Source: Saccharomycopsis fibuligera x Saccharomycopsis cf. fibuligera (taxonomy: Eukaryota > Ascomycota > Saccharomycetes > Ascoideales > Saccharomycopsidaceae). Taken from it: a DNA stretch of 64,000 nt. Shown in pieces: positions 39,838 to 50,722 of this stretch (position 1 is its first letter; every line of letters begins with the position of its first letter). The stretch covers positions 372,001-436,000 of the forward strand of contig CP012814.1 in the NCBI GenBank assembly GCA_001936135.1, in the 5' to 3' direction. The notes beneath the pieces were generated by a model. It saw nothing but the letters and a program-made list of their open reading frames with translations. It made no database searches and was not told the DNA's origin. The translations under genes and the position numbers were made by a program.

Positions 39838-40405
39838 CTGACAAAACTAACTAAAAAATTGATAACACTAAATTACATTAAATAGTTGAATATGTATAAC
39901 TAATGTCTGGAACGTTCTTTTCTACACTCATCTCGTTCTTCATGTTACTGATAGACACACGAGTGCAGAAAATGTGTAATAATATCCCAAGTCTATCTTG
40001 GGCAAACGTATAGACGCTGAAATTATGGATTATAATCCCAGATCTTCTTTATCCGCCCTACAAAATCACTAGTACACTCTAAAGTGCACTGATGACTTCG
40101 CTTGTAGAAGTAAAAGAAAAATGGAAAGAAGTTTAATAAAAAGCGCAAAAAAAATATTTCATTTTATAATGATTTCGATGAAGTTTCCAGCATAATTTTT
40201 TGTTGCCCGGCTTTAATGGCACTCCTATTGGCGGGCAACAGAAAATATTAAGTTAGACTTTAGCCGTTAAGGTCTATTGTTCAACTTAATCCTGATGACG
40301 CAAAATTCCAACATGGCAAATTTACGTTATAATAACATCGCTGTCGATATCTTACTCGCTTTCTTGCGTTAGTGAAAAAACGTAGCAAAAATTTTGCAAA
40401 AATTA
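39838..40405. other. intergenic, ATS1 3' flank to tRNA-Tyr
   Basis: No gene seen. Near 40204-40235 the sequence TTGCCCG...GGCGGGCAA forms an imperfect inverted repeat (TTGCCCG / CGGGCAA), a possible hairpin. Confidence 0.45.
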
Positions 40406-40491
40406 TCTCCTGGGGGTGATTCGAACACCCGATATCCAGATTAATGTTGACATTACAGTCTGGCGCCTTAAACCAACTTGGCCACCAGGAG
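40406..40491 (-). tRNA. tRNA-Tyr(GTA) with intron
   Basis: Minus-strand cloverleaf: acceptor CTCCTGG/CCAGGAG, D arm GCCAAGTTGGTTTAAGGC, anticodon stem CCAGA/TCTGG with CTGTAA, then an intron of about 11 nt after the base 3' of the anticodon, T arm GGGTG-TTCGAAT-CACCC. The D arm is the same as in S. cerevisiae tRNA-Tyr, which also carries an intron at this place. Confidence 0.94.
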
Positions 40492-40565
40492 TGGTCACGT
40501 TTTTCTCATTTCTTACACCACTACTGAATAGTCCAGATTTAACTTTTCTGCCTAGCAATGACCCT

Positions 40566-40656
40566 CTGTATATACTATATAGATAAGTTTATAAGATTCT
40601 ATTTTCTATTGCTTATATAGAAATAATAAATCGATATTGTGTGTGAAAAAAAAAAA
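40566..40656 (+). mobile_element. LINE 3'-tail copy 1 (dead on arrival)
   Basis: About 80 bp nearly identical to the last 80 bp of the LINE at 7555-8450 (shared CTGTATATACTATATAGATA and ATCGATATTGTGTGTG blocks, a few substitutions between), ending in 11 A. It starts 75 bp upstream of tRNA-Tyr and points away from it. Confidence 0.85.
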
Positions 40657-40700
40657 TATATATAGAAATTATAAATCGATATTGTGTGTGAAGAAAAAAA
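40657..40700 (+). mobile_element. LINE 3'-tail copy 2, in tandem
   Basis: A second copy of only the final ~35 bp (TATATAGAAATTATAAATCG, then ATATTGTGTGTG) with its own A-rich tail, abutting the poly(A) of copy 1. Confidence 0.8.
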
Positions 40701-41387
40701 AATAGAAAAAAAGTTTTGTTTATAAAATTTGGATATTGTAAAAATAAATGCACGTCCAAATGATGTTCTGAAATACATCTTATAAGCTCAGTTATTCTTA
40801 GGGCATGAAAACTGATGAATATTTTCGTAGGATAGTTTACCGGAGATTAATATGGGTCTGAAAAAAAAAAAAAAAAACAATTTGCAAAGTTATGTTACGG
40901 TACACAGCCTGAATGTCTAATACAATAGAAGAAACTAAAATGAGAACCTATGAAAATAAACATAATGACTCTTTTGCAGTTATACTTGAAGAGAAGAATA
41001 TGTTATAATGTAGCATTATGTTACATAATCAAGTGTTTATGTTTGTCATAGTTTAGTTCCACAAACTGAAAATTTTTTGTTAAATTTTCTTTGGGTTCAC
41101 AATATGAACATGTCATGACGGTATTAAAGATTTAATTTTTAACTTCAATAGAGTTATCTCAATATTGAATTTTTATTGACACTTTAGCAGTGAAAATTCA
41201 GATACAGCTTAAAGAAAGTGGCAGTGCCTTAAACCGTAGAAAAGCTGCAATTTTTGTGAAACACACCAAAAAAAAAGAAAAAAGCTGTATTTCATAAAGA
41301 AAAATGTGCACTTTTTTATCGGACTACATAATAAACATTGACTAAATTGAATTTAACAACACCATAGGTTGGGGAACCAAAAAAGAA
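40701..41387. other. intergenic between LINE tails and tRNA-Gly
   Basis: No gene seen; A17 at about 40861-40877 and otherwise AT-rich DNA. Confidence 0.5.
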
Positions 41388-41458
41388 TGCGTAGACCGGG
41401 AATCGAACCCGGGGCCCAACGATGGCAACGTTGAATTTTACCACTAAACCATCCACGC
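41388..41458 (-). tRNA. tRNA-Gly(GCC)
   Basis: 71-nt cloverleaf: acceptor GCGTGGA/TCTACGC, discriminator A, anticodon loop TTGCCAT within CAACG/CGTTG, T arm CCGGG-TTCGATT-CCCGG. Confidence 0.96.
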
Positions 41459-42147
41459 TTGGATGTCAAGAATCATTTTATTGTGTACCCGAATATATAG
41501 TGATTAGAAACTACGGGTAACCCACAAATTTACCTGCTGCACCCAGAAACCCCACATATTTTGACAGTCCAAATTTACTTACAAAAAATCTTTGAAATTT
41601 CCTACAATACAAAGCAAAGTTCCAAAATATATGATAACATCAGCGAGAGCAGCTTTTATTTGTCAATTCGCTTTAAACATAGGAAAGATTTTAGAATGTG
41701 AACAGTCTGTAAACTCATATCTGTTCATGTTGGTAGCTTGCATGGGAAAATTGCATAGGAAGCTTCCAGAATATTCCAGAAGCGCCGGGTGACGGCGTTT
41801 TTAAACAGTTACGGTGCATGTGCGATGGACTTGAGAAGGTCATCGGCAGCCAATTCTTGGACCGCCGAGTGAGTGTTTCCACACTGGATAAGATAAGTAC
41901 TAATACTGCAGTCTCCTGTTCCTCGATTGTCGCTACAGATTCAAAGAGTTTAAAGAAAACACTGTCACTCAATTGAAAATTCATTTTCTATTCGCGAATC
42001 TTTATAAATTAGACAAGTTCCCTCAGTTAGCCTTTGCTCATTTCACTTATTAAATTGATCCCTCACCGTGTGCTCTATTGCATGATTATTGCATAAACTA
42101 TAGCTTAAAAATTCATAATCATAAAAAAAGACGATAGTACAAAGAAA
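41459..42147. other. intergenic, tRNA-Gly to OPI10
   Basis: Contains an 89-codon minus-strand frame (41984-41715) whose first half and the overlapping second frame both look protein-like, but no domain is recognised. Otherwise OPI10 promoter sequence. Confidence 0.4.
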
Positions 42148-43053
42148 ATGTTTGGATTGATTTGTTCTGGAAGACCAGGTATGTTTTGAATTTTCAGGTA
42201 CTAAAGCGTTGTATGGTGTGCAAATGTTTGACTTTCTAAATTACCATCCTCCGCATTTATTCATCTATTGGTATTTGTTATCTACCATAAACTCATAATG
42301 ATCCCATTTTACTAACATTATATTCTTTTCAATACAGTTGCTATTGCACAACAAGTAGATGATTTGAAATTTGTTTTCAATGTCGAAAACGGACAAAATA
42401 TCTCTCACGTATCACTATTCATTCTTCCCGATACTCCATTTGACCCAAACTACACTGCACTAATATACTTCCAACTTCCAAACTCAGATCCCTCTCCAGT
42501 GATATCACAAGCAGCATCATCAACCCCAAATTTTCAACTCCTAGGAAAGTTATCTATTGATAAGCCTTCAGCTATATTTAAAATTAAAAACAGTTCCAAT
42601 AACACCATGAATACAGCCTCGAATACTGCTCAAATTGATGATGATGCAATGATAGATGATGATACAGCCATTGGTTCTACCACTAATGCTGCCAGCATCA
42701 ATCCTACTGGCTCTGATCCATCAGGAACATTAATTATAGGTATATCAATTGAACCAAACTTACAAGCGGCCCAATTGCTCGCTGAGGCCAAACAACAGCA
42801 ACAACAACAAAGTCAAGCTAAATTGTTGACTAGCGGTAATGTTCCTACTGATGCCGGGTTAACTGCTGGTCAGCTTGCGGCTAAAGACCTCCAGGGCACC
42901 GCATTATTAGCAAGTAAGATTGTTTCCAATGCATATAATTACTTGAGTGGATTTGTGGATAATAATAATAAAGTTTCGATGAAGGTGCTAGATGGATGGT
43001 GGGAGAAATTTAAGGCAAAATTGCAAAATGATCCAAAGTTTTTGGATAATTGA
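42148..43053 (+). CDS. OPI10: Hikeshi-family protein Opi10, spliced
   Basis: Two exons: 42148-42178 (31 nt) and 42338-43053, giving 248 aa. The intron (159 nt) has GTATGT, TACTAAC and CAG. Joined start MFGLICSGRPVAIAQQVDDLKFVFNVENGQNISHVSLFILPDTPF matches the Hikeshi N-terminal domain (S. cerevisiae MFGLIVSGRLVQ...), and the end (NAYNYLSGFVD...VLDGWWEKFKAKLQNDPKFLDN) matches the conserved C-terminal domain. A Ser/Thr/Asn and Gln-rich linker lies between. Family knowledge: human Hikeshi imports Hsp70 into the nucleus under heat stress; yeast OPI10 mutants overproduce inositol. Confidence 0.93.
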
Positions 43054-43612
43054 GAATACTAAAACTTTTTCATATTTTGTTTAGAATTTTGTTATATTCG
43101 CGTTATGTTTACCTTTGTTTCTGCTATTATTTTTTTTACATATTTTTTTCTAAATGTTACTGTTTTGCTTGTTGCCCATTGCTGTTTCTGCATATGATCT
43201 GATTTGATACTGAGGGATTGTACTTGTTAGTTGTACTGTTGTTCTTCAGGTGTCTCATAAATGATTAGCGCTACCATTGTTATTATCATCATAATATTCT
43301 GGCGGTTTTCTAGTTTTTACTTTTCTATTGTTGTCGTGTCTAGTTTTGTGTTTTGCATTGTATCAAATAGATATACTTTTTGATATTTAATTATAATCCA
43401 GTATTCAAGAATACCTAAGAGTTTGCTTTTGCATTTTTCTTTTTATAACTTTTAACATAATTGTAGGTCTCAATTGCAATGCAGTTGTCTAAAAGAAATA
43501 ATAATAATAAAAAAAAGAAACCTAAGAAAAGAAATACTTAGTCAATACATATATACAACAACCCATTAAACCATCGAACAGCCAAAAATACATACATTAC
43601 AATAATAAAATA
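43054..43612. other. convergent intergenic, OPI10 / STN1 3' ends
   Basis: T-rich and AT-rich 3' flanks; no gene. Confidence 0.6.
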
Positions 43613-44206
43613 TCAATTATCATTTGCATCCAGTTGCAACTTCCAACCACCTTCATCAAAAGCTTCAACCCACTGCAATTTTTTAAATCCAACCATACTC
43701 TTGATCTTATCAAGTTGTTTCAAATCAAGCTCAGCTGCCAATATTTCCCGAAAGAAATAATTACTAATAATGTCATCTTCAAAACTCAGTAACTCAGTGG
43801 TTTGAAATGCAGCATAATCAACTAATTTGCTAATTATATAGAGAGTATTTGTAGCATCCGTGCTAATATTATTAGTATTATTATGACCCCTAGATGCTCC
43901 TGTTATTGCTGCTGATGACGATTCAATGTTGAAGTTGAAGTTAATTTTTAACACTGATTCAATGTTTGTCTTAAGTAGTTTAAGGGAAAGTGTTTCACTA
44001 TACTGAAAGAAATTCCCGTGGCATTGAAAATGGCTTATCTTTAAGTCACTACTGCGGTTAGGGTCTCCGATATGACGCAAAGTTGTCTGGATAAAAAGAT
44101 CAATTTTTTCGAAATATTGCAAATACGCATCATTGAGAAACAGTTTCATTGCCTTGATGATAATTTTGAACAACGAGCCAATATTATCAAAGTTAATATA
44201 AATCTT

Positions 44207-44238
<32 letters not shown>

Positions 44239-46186
44239 GCTGCCAATTATTAACACCATTGGAGCGGATAAAATGGTTGCTTACTTTATAACCTCTAATC
44301 AAACCACAATTCGTAAACTCATGCCTAATTCTATGAAACACCTTGCTTTTTAGCAAATTGAAATCCCTTGAAGATATTAGCCGTTTAAACTGGGCCTGTG
44401 ATGTATCATTTAGTCTTTCTAAAATCCGTGGCAAAAAATCTTGCTTATTGCTGTAATTGGATGCTAGCGGGGTAAAATAACGTAAAAAAGTATCAGCGTC
44501 CAATGGATTTATCATACCCTGTGGCCAGCAAAGGGTATTATCGCAAGTGAAGAGAATGATAAAATAGTATTTAACAACCAAAAGCGATAAAAAATTTGAA
44601 AGAATTAAATCTAAGTATATAATTTTTAAGTCAACAGATCGCTTTCCAACAAGTCGGCCAACTTCACCTTGGTCAATGATGGCATTTTTCAAGCCAATGA
44701 AATATTTAATGAATTCAACTGAGTAGTTAAGTTTAGTAATCATGTTATGGTTATCACGTACTACTTGTTTTGCAAGATTAATATTTTTGTTCATAGATGT
44801 AACCAATTTTTTGTCATTAAGAAGATCAACAAAGCTTCTGCCCCCATCGAAACATGGATCGAAAAAGAAATATGTGTTGTGATGATTTGGTTTACAGACG
44901 GGCTCCGTCAAATCTTCTTCAACAGTCAAATCAATGCATACAGTGTCACTCTTGATAAATTTTCTTTTTTTTTCTTCGTTAGCAGGAATCAATGCTTTTA
45001 TAGATTTTTTCGTAACTTTATGCAAATGCATTGACTCAAGCTCTTTTTGCCGAGCTTCAACATACGAATCACTTAGCGATTCTTTAGCAATTTCTTCAAT
45101 ATCGCTATCGCTCTCGTCAGTGTTGATTATCTGAGTGTCATGATATTCATCATCATCTAAATCAATGAAATCTTTCTTATTTTCCTCATCAGCAATATCA
45201 TTATCTTGACTAAGCACCTGCACTATCCTAGATAGAAGATCTTTTTTTCTGATGGCAATTTCATTGCCTTGGGCAGTTTTAATAGAGGTGTTACCACTCT
45301 TATCATCCAAATATAGACTGTCATTCACAAGATTTAATATCTCATTTTCATCAACTTTGAAACTGGAGATTTGCAATGATTTTTTATTCATACCATATGA
45401 ACTTAAATCATTATTATTTGCCAAGTCTCTTGCAACTAAAATATCATTTTGAATGAGCAAATTGTTCAAATCAACAAACGCTTGCTTAGTTGTTTGAGGA
45501 GATGGTAAGTCATTAATGACCCATGGATCAGTAAGCAACTTTTCTCTGAAATCCAACGTTTTTTTCCATTCTTGAAGCTCAACGAGCATGCTTCTTGAAT
45601 CTCTTTTGCAAAGAATTTCGATTTCCACTGGATGAAATTCTTTTGATCTTTTTCTTATGTTTGTAGCATAGGAGCTCAAAAAGTATCGTATTTTGCCAAT
45701 TACTTTGATCAAAACGCCATTATTTGCCGAGTTACCTGTCAATAAACCACAACCAATTATTTTATGTTCTGGCACCACACATGTCAACACAGCGCCACTA
45801 CTATCGCATAAATTGAGAAAATATATAGGTTCGCGCCAGTCATCTTCATGTACCTTTTCACTTTCAAAAGTTTTAACCGACTGCCCAATGATTCTTGCAG
45901 TAACAGAGATTAATTTGAGCGGATAATTATTCACCAATAAAGTGTTTTTCTTGACAAGTGAAAGAGCGCTATTGCCATATATTTTGAACAAATCAGCAGA
46001 TTTAAAAATATCTTTGATCCTGAGCGGTACAATCTGGTTTATAAATGGACATTTGTAGAATAGTTCAGGAGCATAAAAGTTTTTACCTCGCTTAGTTAAA
46101 GTGATCCAGTTGTTTCCCGGAGCAAAGCTCTCGTCTTTATTTTCTGTGTCGGAATAATATGCATTGTTGTTTGCAGCGCCGCCCAT
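43613..46186 (-). CDS. STN1: telomere-capping CST subunit Stn1
   Basis: 857 aa from ATG 46186. The N-terminal 230 residues contain the OB-fold region: FYAPELFYKCPFINQIVPLRIKDIFKS, NNYPLKLISVTARIIGQSVK, FLNLCDSSGAVLTCVV and the well-preserved VEIEILCKRD...ELQEWKKTLDFREKLLTDPWVI, which parallels the yeast segment ending MREQLDTPWSL. C-terminal winged-helix-like region from about 560 on. It is much longer than S. cerevisiae Stn1 (494 aa), with an acidic middle (DLDDDEYHDTQIINTDESDSD), a Gln tract near 660 and Asn-rich inserts. Family knowledge: Cdc13-Stn1-Ten1 protects telomere ends and recruits Pol alpha for C-strand fill-in. Confidence 0.85.
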
Positions 46187-47255
46187 CTCCCAGAGACATT
46201 ATCAGACGGTGCAATACTTTGGCCTATATTCCTCTACTAATGAGCAGCAATTATACGTCTCCTAGCGATGAGATGTCTTCAGCGCTTAATGATATTTTTG
46301 TCCGATGAGCTAGCTGTTTTGGCGTTATTTTCTCGGAATTTTGACAAAGATAGTTTTTCGATTTGCTACGCGACACGCGGGTAATATTTAATGTAAAACT
46401 CTGTACATAAATGCAACTATCACAAAAACTAAAAAAGAAACTATAAAATAATCAGCTGATTGCCGACAACAACCTCACGTGAAAAGAAGATGGCACTCTA
46501 CTGCACTTCAACGCAAAACCTGCACAATGGCTGCATGGGCATCGACTGATTTTCCCGAGTGCGTCCATTGCCGTCCAGTGAGTGGTGCAGAGCCCACTGA
46601 GCAGCCAGAAAGCTTTTGTTGGATAATCCGCTAGTTGGTTGGTTGGCTAGTTGATGAGCTCTTGAGCTATTATGAGAAATTGAAGATTGTCACATTGGCT
46701 CTTTATTTGCTTCTGTTTTAGTGTTATCTTTAGAGCAGATATTGTTTGCTAAGCGGTGTGTTTACATCCAACAGACTTTGACCGATCACCGATCATCCAT
46801 CCATCCTTATATACTTGTCTAGCCGCTTGCTGTCAAGATAGCCAAGTTCCTGGCACTCCAGTATAGCAACAACAACATACGTTATATTATTGTCAACATC
46901 ATATTTATAAGTTATAGTACCGCCAAATAAAAGGTACCAAGACAATCATCACCCTTATTATATTAAGAAGCGTGTTTTAAATCATTATTTTAGTCCACTT
47001 AGCTCAGGCTGCGGTGCTATTCATCGAATATCTATTTTAAGCGCCATTCAAGATTTATTACTGACGGCATCGGCGATTAAACTGGGACCTAAAGCAAACC
47101 TCAGCACACTTTGATACATCGTATAAGACAACAGAGCCGTTCACCGTGTCCTTGATTCGAACCTCATTTTAACTGGGAATTTTTACCTTTATTTCTTCAA
47201 ATTACTTTGATCAACAAAATTACAGAAAAAAAAAAGACACACATAACCATCCAAG
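46187..47255. promoter_or_regulatory. divergent promoter STN1 / PDC2
   Basis: 1.07 kb. Near STN1: ACGCGA (46368-46373) and ACGCGG (46375-46380), MCB-like. CACGTG at 46486-46491. Towards PDC2: a GATC/CATC-rich patch near 46780-46805 and a long presumptive leader. No gene. Confidence 0.5.
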
Positions 47256-50200
47256 ATGAGCATGGGAAATATACAAAAAATGGGCTACACCATCAAGCAA
47301 AAGATTGATATTTGTTTAATGGCAGAAGCCAATCCTGAGATGACCCAAGCTGATTTGGCAAATTGGGCTAAAAAGAAGTATCACACAATCAAACCGCCAT
47401 CTCAAACAACCATTTCCAGAATTTTATCCAAGAAGAATGAACTTATTGCATTGAAAGAACATGAATTCAGACTTATACGAAGAAGAAAACCGTCTAATGT
47501 TTTGCTTCGTGAGATTCTAAGTGAATGGATTTGTCAATCAGTATGGGATAATATACCTATAAATACTTCCATAATCCAAAACTCCGCCACCACATTGTGG
47601 AAAATATTACCAGTCAACTCAAAAGAAGGCAATGGCGAATTCAGTCACAAGTGGTGCAACCACTTTTTGAGCAAAATGAATGTTAATTTGAGCAGCTTAG
47701 AAAGCGAACTAGTCAAGCCAAACAAAATTTGGCGGTTGTCGCATGAGAGAATTCAATTGAAAGCATTTTTAAGTCAATTCAACTTGAAGGATGTCTTTGT
47801 ACTAGACGAATTTTTCTTATATTACAAGCTACCCCTAGACAAAAAATACATCAATGATGATCTTTCATTGGGCGCTAACCAGGTTTTCCAAAATAGAAAC
47901 GGAGTTACGGTGCTACTTACAACCAATGCTGATGGTTCAGAAAAATTAGAACCGCTTCTTGTGGGTCATTATGATAATATGGCATGTTTTGAAGGTAAGC
48001 CACCAACAAAGATTGCTAGCAAATATGAAGTGAGCTACAAGAGTAACAAAGTTGCATGGTTGACTTCAATGATGTTTGCTGATTGGTTATCTACTTTGGA
48101 TAAGCGACTCTCGTTGGCGAATAGGCACATTGTGCTTTGTTTGGACGACGCGGCGAGCCATAGAGTGGTGAATATCAAGTTAGATTTCATTAGGTTGGTT
48201 TTTATTCAAAATGACAATGCTCATGGTAGCAATAGCAACAACAATAATAACCACTTTTTGGGTGGACCGCTCAACTCCAACAGACAGAAAGTTTTGCCAA
48301 TGAATTCGGGAATTTTTAGAGAGTTCAAAGTATTGTACAGATTACAACAGTATTTGCTTTCGTTAAGCTTGCAACTTAAATTGGGTAATCAAGCTCTTTT
48401 GAACATTGACCAATATTCAGTGTCATTAATTGATGTTATGATAATGGTGAAGAACGCATGGTCTAATGTTTCAGTTGAGGTGATTCGTAATGCTTGGATT
48501 AATGCAGATATTATTGATATTAACGCTTATGCGGACCAACAGTTCAACACCATCGACGACAAAAATACCAATAGCAATGTTAATAGTAATGAAGGACAGA
48601 GGCCTAATTGGGGAAACACCAATGTCCAGCCAGGAAGTCCTAATGCCATTAAAGACGTCACCACAAACAACCACGCCAATGATAATGCCAATGCCAGTGC
48701 CAATGCCAATCATATTAATTCAGCCAGTCAAACCGCATCATTATCGGCCAATACTGCTACAGATTTCAAAAATTCCGAATTTAAATTATTTCAAATGATT
48801 AAACAGTTTGCAGTAAATGAAAAATGGGATATCGATACTTTGACTAGCTTATTATTTGAAGAAAAATTTTTAAACTATCAAACACCAACTGAGATGGTTA
48901 ATGCTTGCATTGTTGAAGAATATGAGCCTAACGTAAACAACCAAGCTCCGAAAATTGCCACTGCCAATCCAAAATCCAGAGAACCAGTACTGCAAGTTGC
49001 TATTGTTGATGGACATGGTACGGGCACAAGTGCAAATGCAAATGAAAATGCAAATTCTGGTGCAGCTATTGCACCACCAAAAAACGAACAAAATAACTTA
49101 ACATTGGCAAATGCCAATCCACAAATCAAAACAGAAGGTCAAGTACAAATTCCGAGCCTTACCACTAATGATGCCAATCAGCAACTTGACAGCATTAAGC
49201 AAGAATTCGGCAATGCAGATGATGAAAATTCTCGATTTATTGTTGAGCAATATGATAATTATTTCGGAGATTATCTACCCGATGCTAATGATTTCAAGTT
49301 TAGTCTCCCAATAAATGAGATGGATAATTTTGGGAAAAATAATCAAGACATGTCTGGTAATCTGTTTTTTGATATTGGACAAATGGATCTTGACAACAAC
49401 AATAATGATATTAATAACAACACTAAGGTGGAAAATAACAACAATAATAATAACAACAATATCAGCAATTTATATACTAATTTTAACATACCTGATCAAA
49501 GTTCACCTACCAATTTTTTTAATTTTGACGGAGGTTATCAAGGCAATCAAGCTGAACAACAGCAACAACAGCAACAATCGCAGCAGGCCACTCAGCAGCA
49601 ACAATATTCCGATAATAGTCGACTTCAATATAATCAACATGTCAACAAGTATACTGCCAACTCACTTTTTTCTGAACCTGTAAAGAAAGGCAATTTGTCA
49701 AGTATTGTTACTATTCCTGACAACAGCAGATCATTTGGGGTATTGTATAACAAAAAGCGAAAAGTCTCAAGCATGGAATCTTCCGATGAGCAAAACAATA
49801 CGAACAATAATAACAGCTATAATAGCAACAGTTACCACAGCGCCAGCAAACAGGATACTCCAGTGAGCTTATTTGGCTCGCCGTTAGGCAATGCGGAAAC
49901 CTTGAGTAAATCTGATCTGGTGAATTCCAACTCGCAACGCCAATTCAGTTCAAGGAACAGTAGCGCGGTGCCGTCACCTAGTGCATACATGAACATGAGC
50001 ACCATTGAGCAAACCATTAGCAATTTCACCAATCCGGGCACCAGTGTTAGCACTAGCCAGAATCCAAACATAAACTACAACAGCAGCAGTAATAACAACA
50101 ATAATGGCACTAGTACCAATAGTATAGTAAACACATGGAGCAACGTTGGTAGAAACTATTTAACCAACCTAACTGCCAAAAAGAAGGCCACCTTATTATC

Positions 50201-50549
50201 AGCAGTGATTCAAGCAGCCAATCTGGGAGAGTTTCAGCTTTCAGAGACTTGTATTGATGAATTGAGGGGGCAGCTTATCGGACAAGTTGGGTTGATTAGA
50301 CAAGAAGAGGAAGAGAGAATGGAAATGAGTAATGCTAATAGTAACGTCAATAATGTTGGCAATGCTAATAGTAACGATTTGAATAATCTTACGCAGTATT
50401 TGAGTGAAAGTTTGGACATTGGTGGCGATGGGAATAACAGTGGGGCAGGCACGAATAATGCTAGCAATATTGGCCAGACTCCTGGGAGTGACGGCCCTGG
50501 TGGAAGCGGTGCTGGGGATATTAATCGAGAAATGAATTATTTGCGGTGA
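47256..50549 (+). CDS. PDC2: Pdc2-like transcription factor, domesticated pogo/CENP-B-type transposase
   Basis: 1097 aa from ATG 47256. Residues 10-65: CENP-B N-type helix-turn-helix (YTIKQKIDICLMAEANPEMTQADLANWAKKKY...SQTTISRILSKK). Residues 70-160: second HTH (KPSNVLLREILSEWICQSVWDNIPI). Residues 180-400: DDE_1 domain (FVLDEFFLYYKLPLD, LTTNADGSEKLEPLLVGHYD, VAWLTSMMFADWLSTLDKRL, IVLCLDDAASHR). S. cerevisiae Pdc2 shares all of this (for example LFTLDEAFLSYNLPLD). The C-terminal 650 residues are Asn/Gln-rich, with a conserved short tail domain (LTAKKKATLLSAVIQAANLGEFQLSETCIDELR). Role: activator of pyruvate decarboxylase and thiamine-biosynthesis genes. A host gene, not a mobile element: no terminal repeats. 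Confidence 0.93.
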   Translation: MSMGNIQKMGYTIKQKIDICLMAEANPEMTQADLANWAKKKYHTIKPPSQTTISRILSKKNELIALKEHEFRLIRRRKPSNVLLREILSEWICQSVWDNIPINTSIIQNSATTLWKILPVNSKEGNGEFSHKWCNHFLSKMNVNLSSLESELVKPNKIWRLSHERIQLKAFLSQFNLKDVFVLDEFFLYYKLPLDKKYINDDLSLGANQVFQNRNGVTVLLTTNADGSEKLEPLLVGHYDNMACFEGKPPTKIASKYEVSYKSNKVAWLTSMMFADWLSTLDKRLSLANRHIVLCLDDAASHRVVNIKLDFIRLVFIQNDNAHGSNSNNNNNHFLGGPLNSNRQKVLPMNSGIFREFKVLYRLQQYLLSLSLQLKLGNQALLNIDQYSVSLIDVMIMVKNAWSNVSVEVIRNAWINADIIDINAYADQQFNTIDDKNTNSNVNSNEGQRPNWGNTNVQPGSPNAIKDVTTNNHANDNANASANANHINSASQTASLSANTATDFKNSEFKLFQMIKQFAVNEKWDIDTLTSLLFEEKFLNYQTPTEMVNACIVEEYEPNVNNQAPKIATANPKSREPVLQVAIVDGHGTGTSANANENANSGAAIAPPKNEQNNLTLANANPQIKTEGQVQIPSLTTNDANQQLDSIKQEFGNADDENSRFIVEQYDNYFGDYLPDANDFKFSLPINEMDNFGKNNQDMSGNLFFDIGQMDLDNNNNDINNNTKVENNNNNNNNNISNLYTNFNIPDQSSPTNFFNFDGGYQGNQAEQQQQQQQSQQATQQQQYSDNSRLQYNQHVNKYTANSLFSEPVKKGNLSSIVTIPDNSRSFGVLYNKKRKVSSMESSDEQNNTNNNNSYNSNSYHSASKQDTPVSLFGSPLGNAETLSKSDLVNSNSQRQFSSRNSSAVPSPSAYMNMSTIEQTISNFTNPGTSVSTSQNPNINYNSSSNNNNNGTSTNSIVNTWSNVGRNYLTNLTAKKKATLLSAVIQAANLGEFQLSETCIDELRGQLIGQVGLIRQEEEERMEMSNANSNVNNVGNANSNDLNNLTQYLSESLDIGGDGNNSGAGTNNASNIGQTPGSDGPGGSGAGDINREMNYLR

Positions 50550-50678
50550 GATGTTTGTCAATATACAAAAACTTTGGTCAACTCCAGTGTTTTGTCTTTG
50601 TTTTATTTTCACATTTATTTTAGTTGCCCTCTTTAAATTTAAATTCTTTTGAGATCCGATTTTTCATGAATTGTTGCT

Positions 50679-50679
<1 letters not shown>

Positions 50680-50720
<41 letters not shown>
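50680..50720 (+). repeat. homopolymer T41
   Basis: Forty-one consecutive T just downstream of PDC2, longest homopolymer in the window. Confidence 0.9.

Positions 50721-50722
<2 letters not shown>

Noticed and set aside
47154-47163. B-box-like GGTTCGAATC (minus strand) in the PDC2 promoter
   Set aside because: No acceptor, D or anticodon arm around it; a lone 10-mer, at best an extra TFIIIC site.
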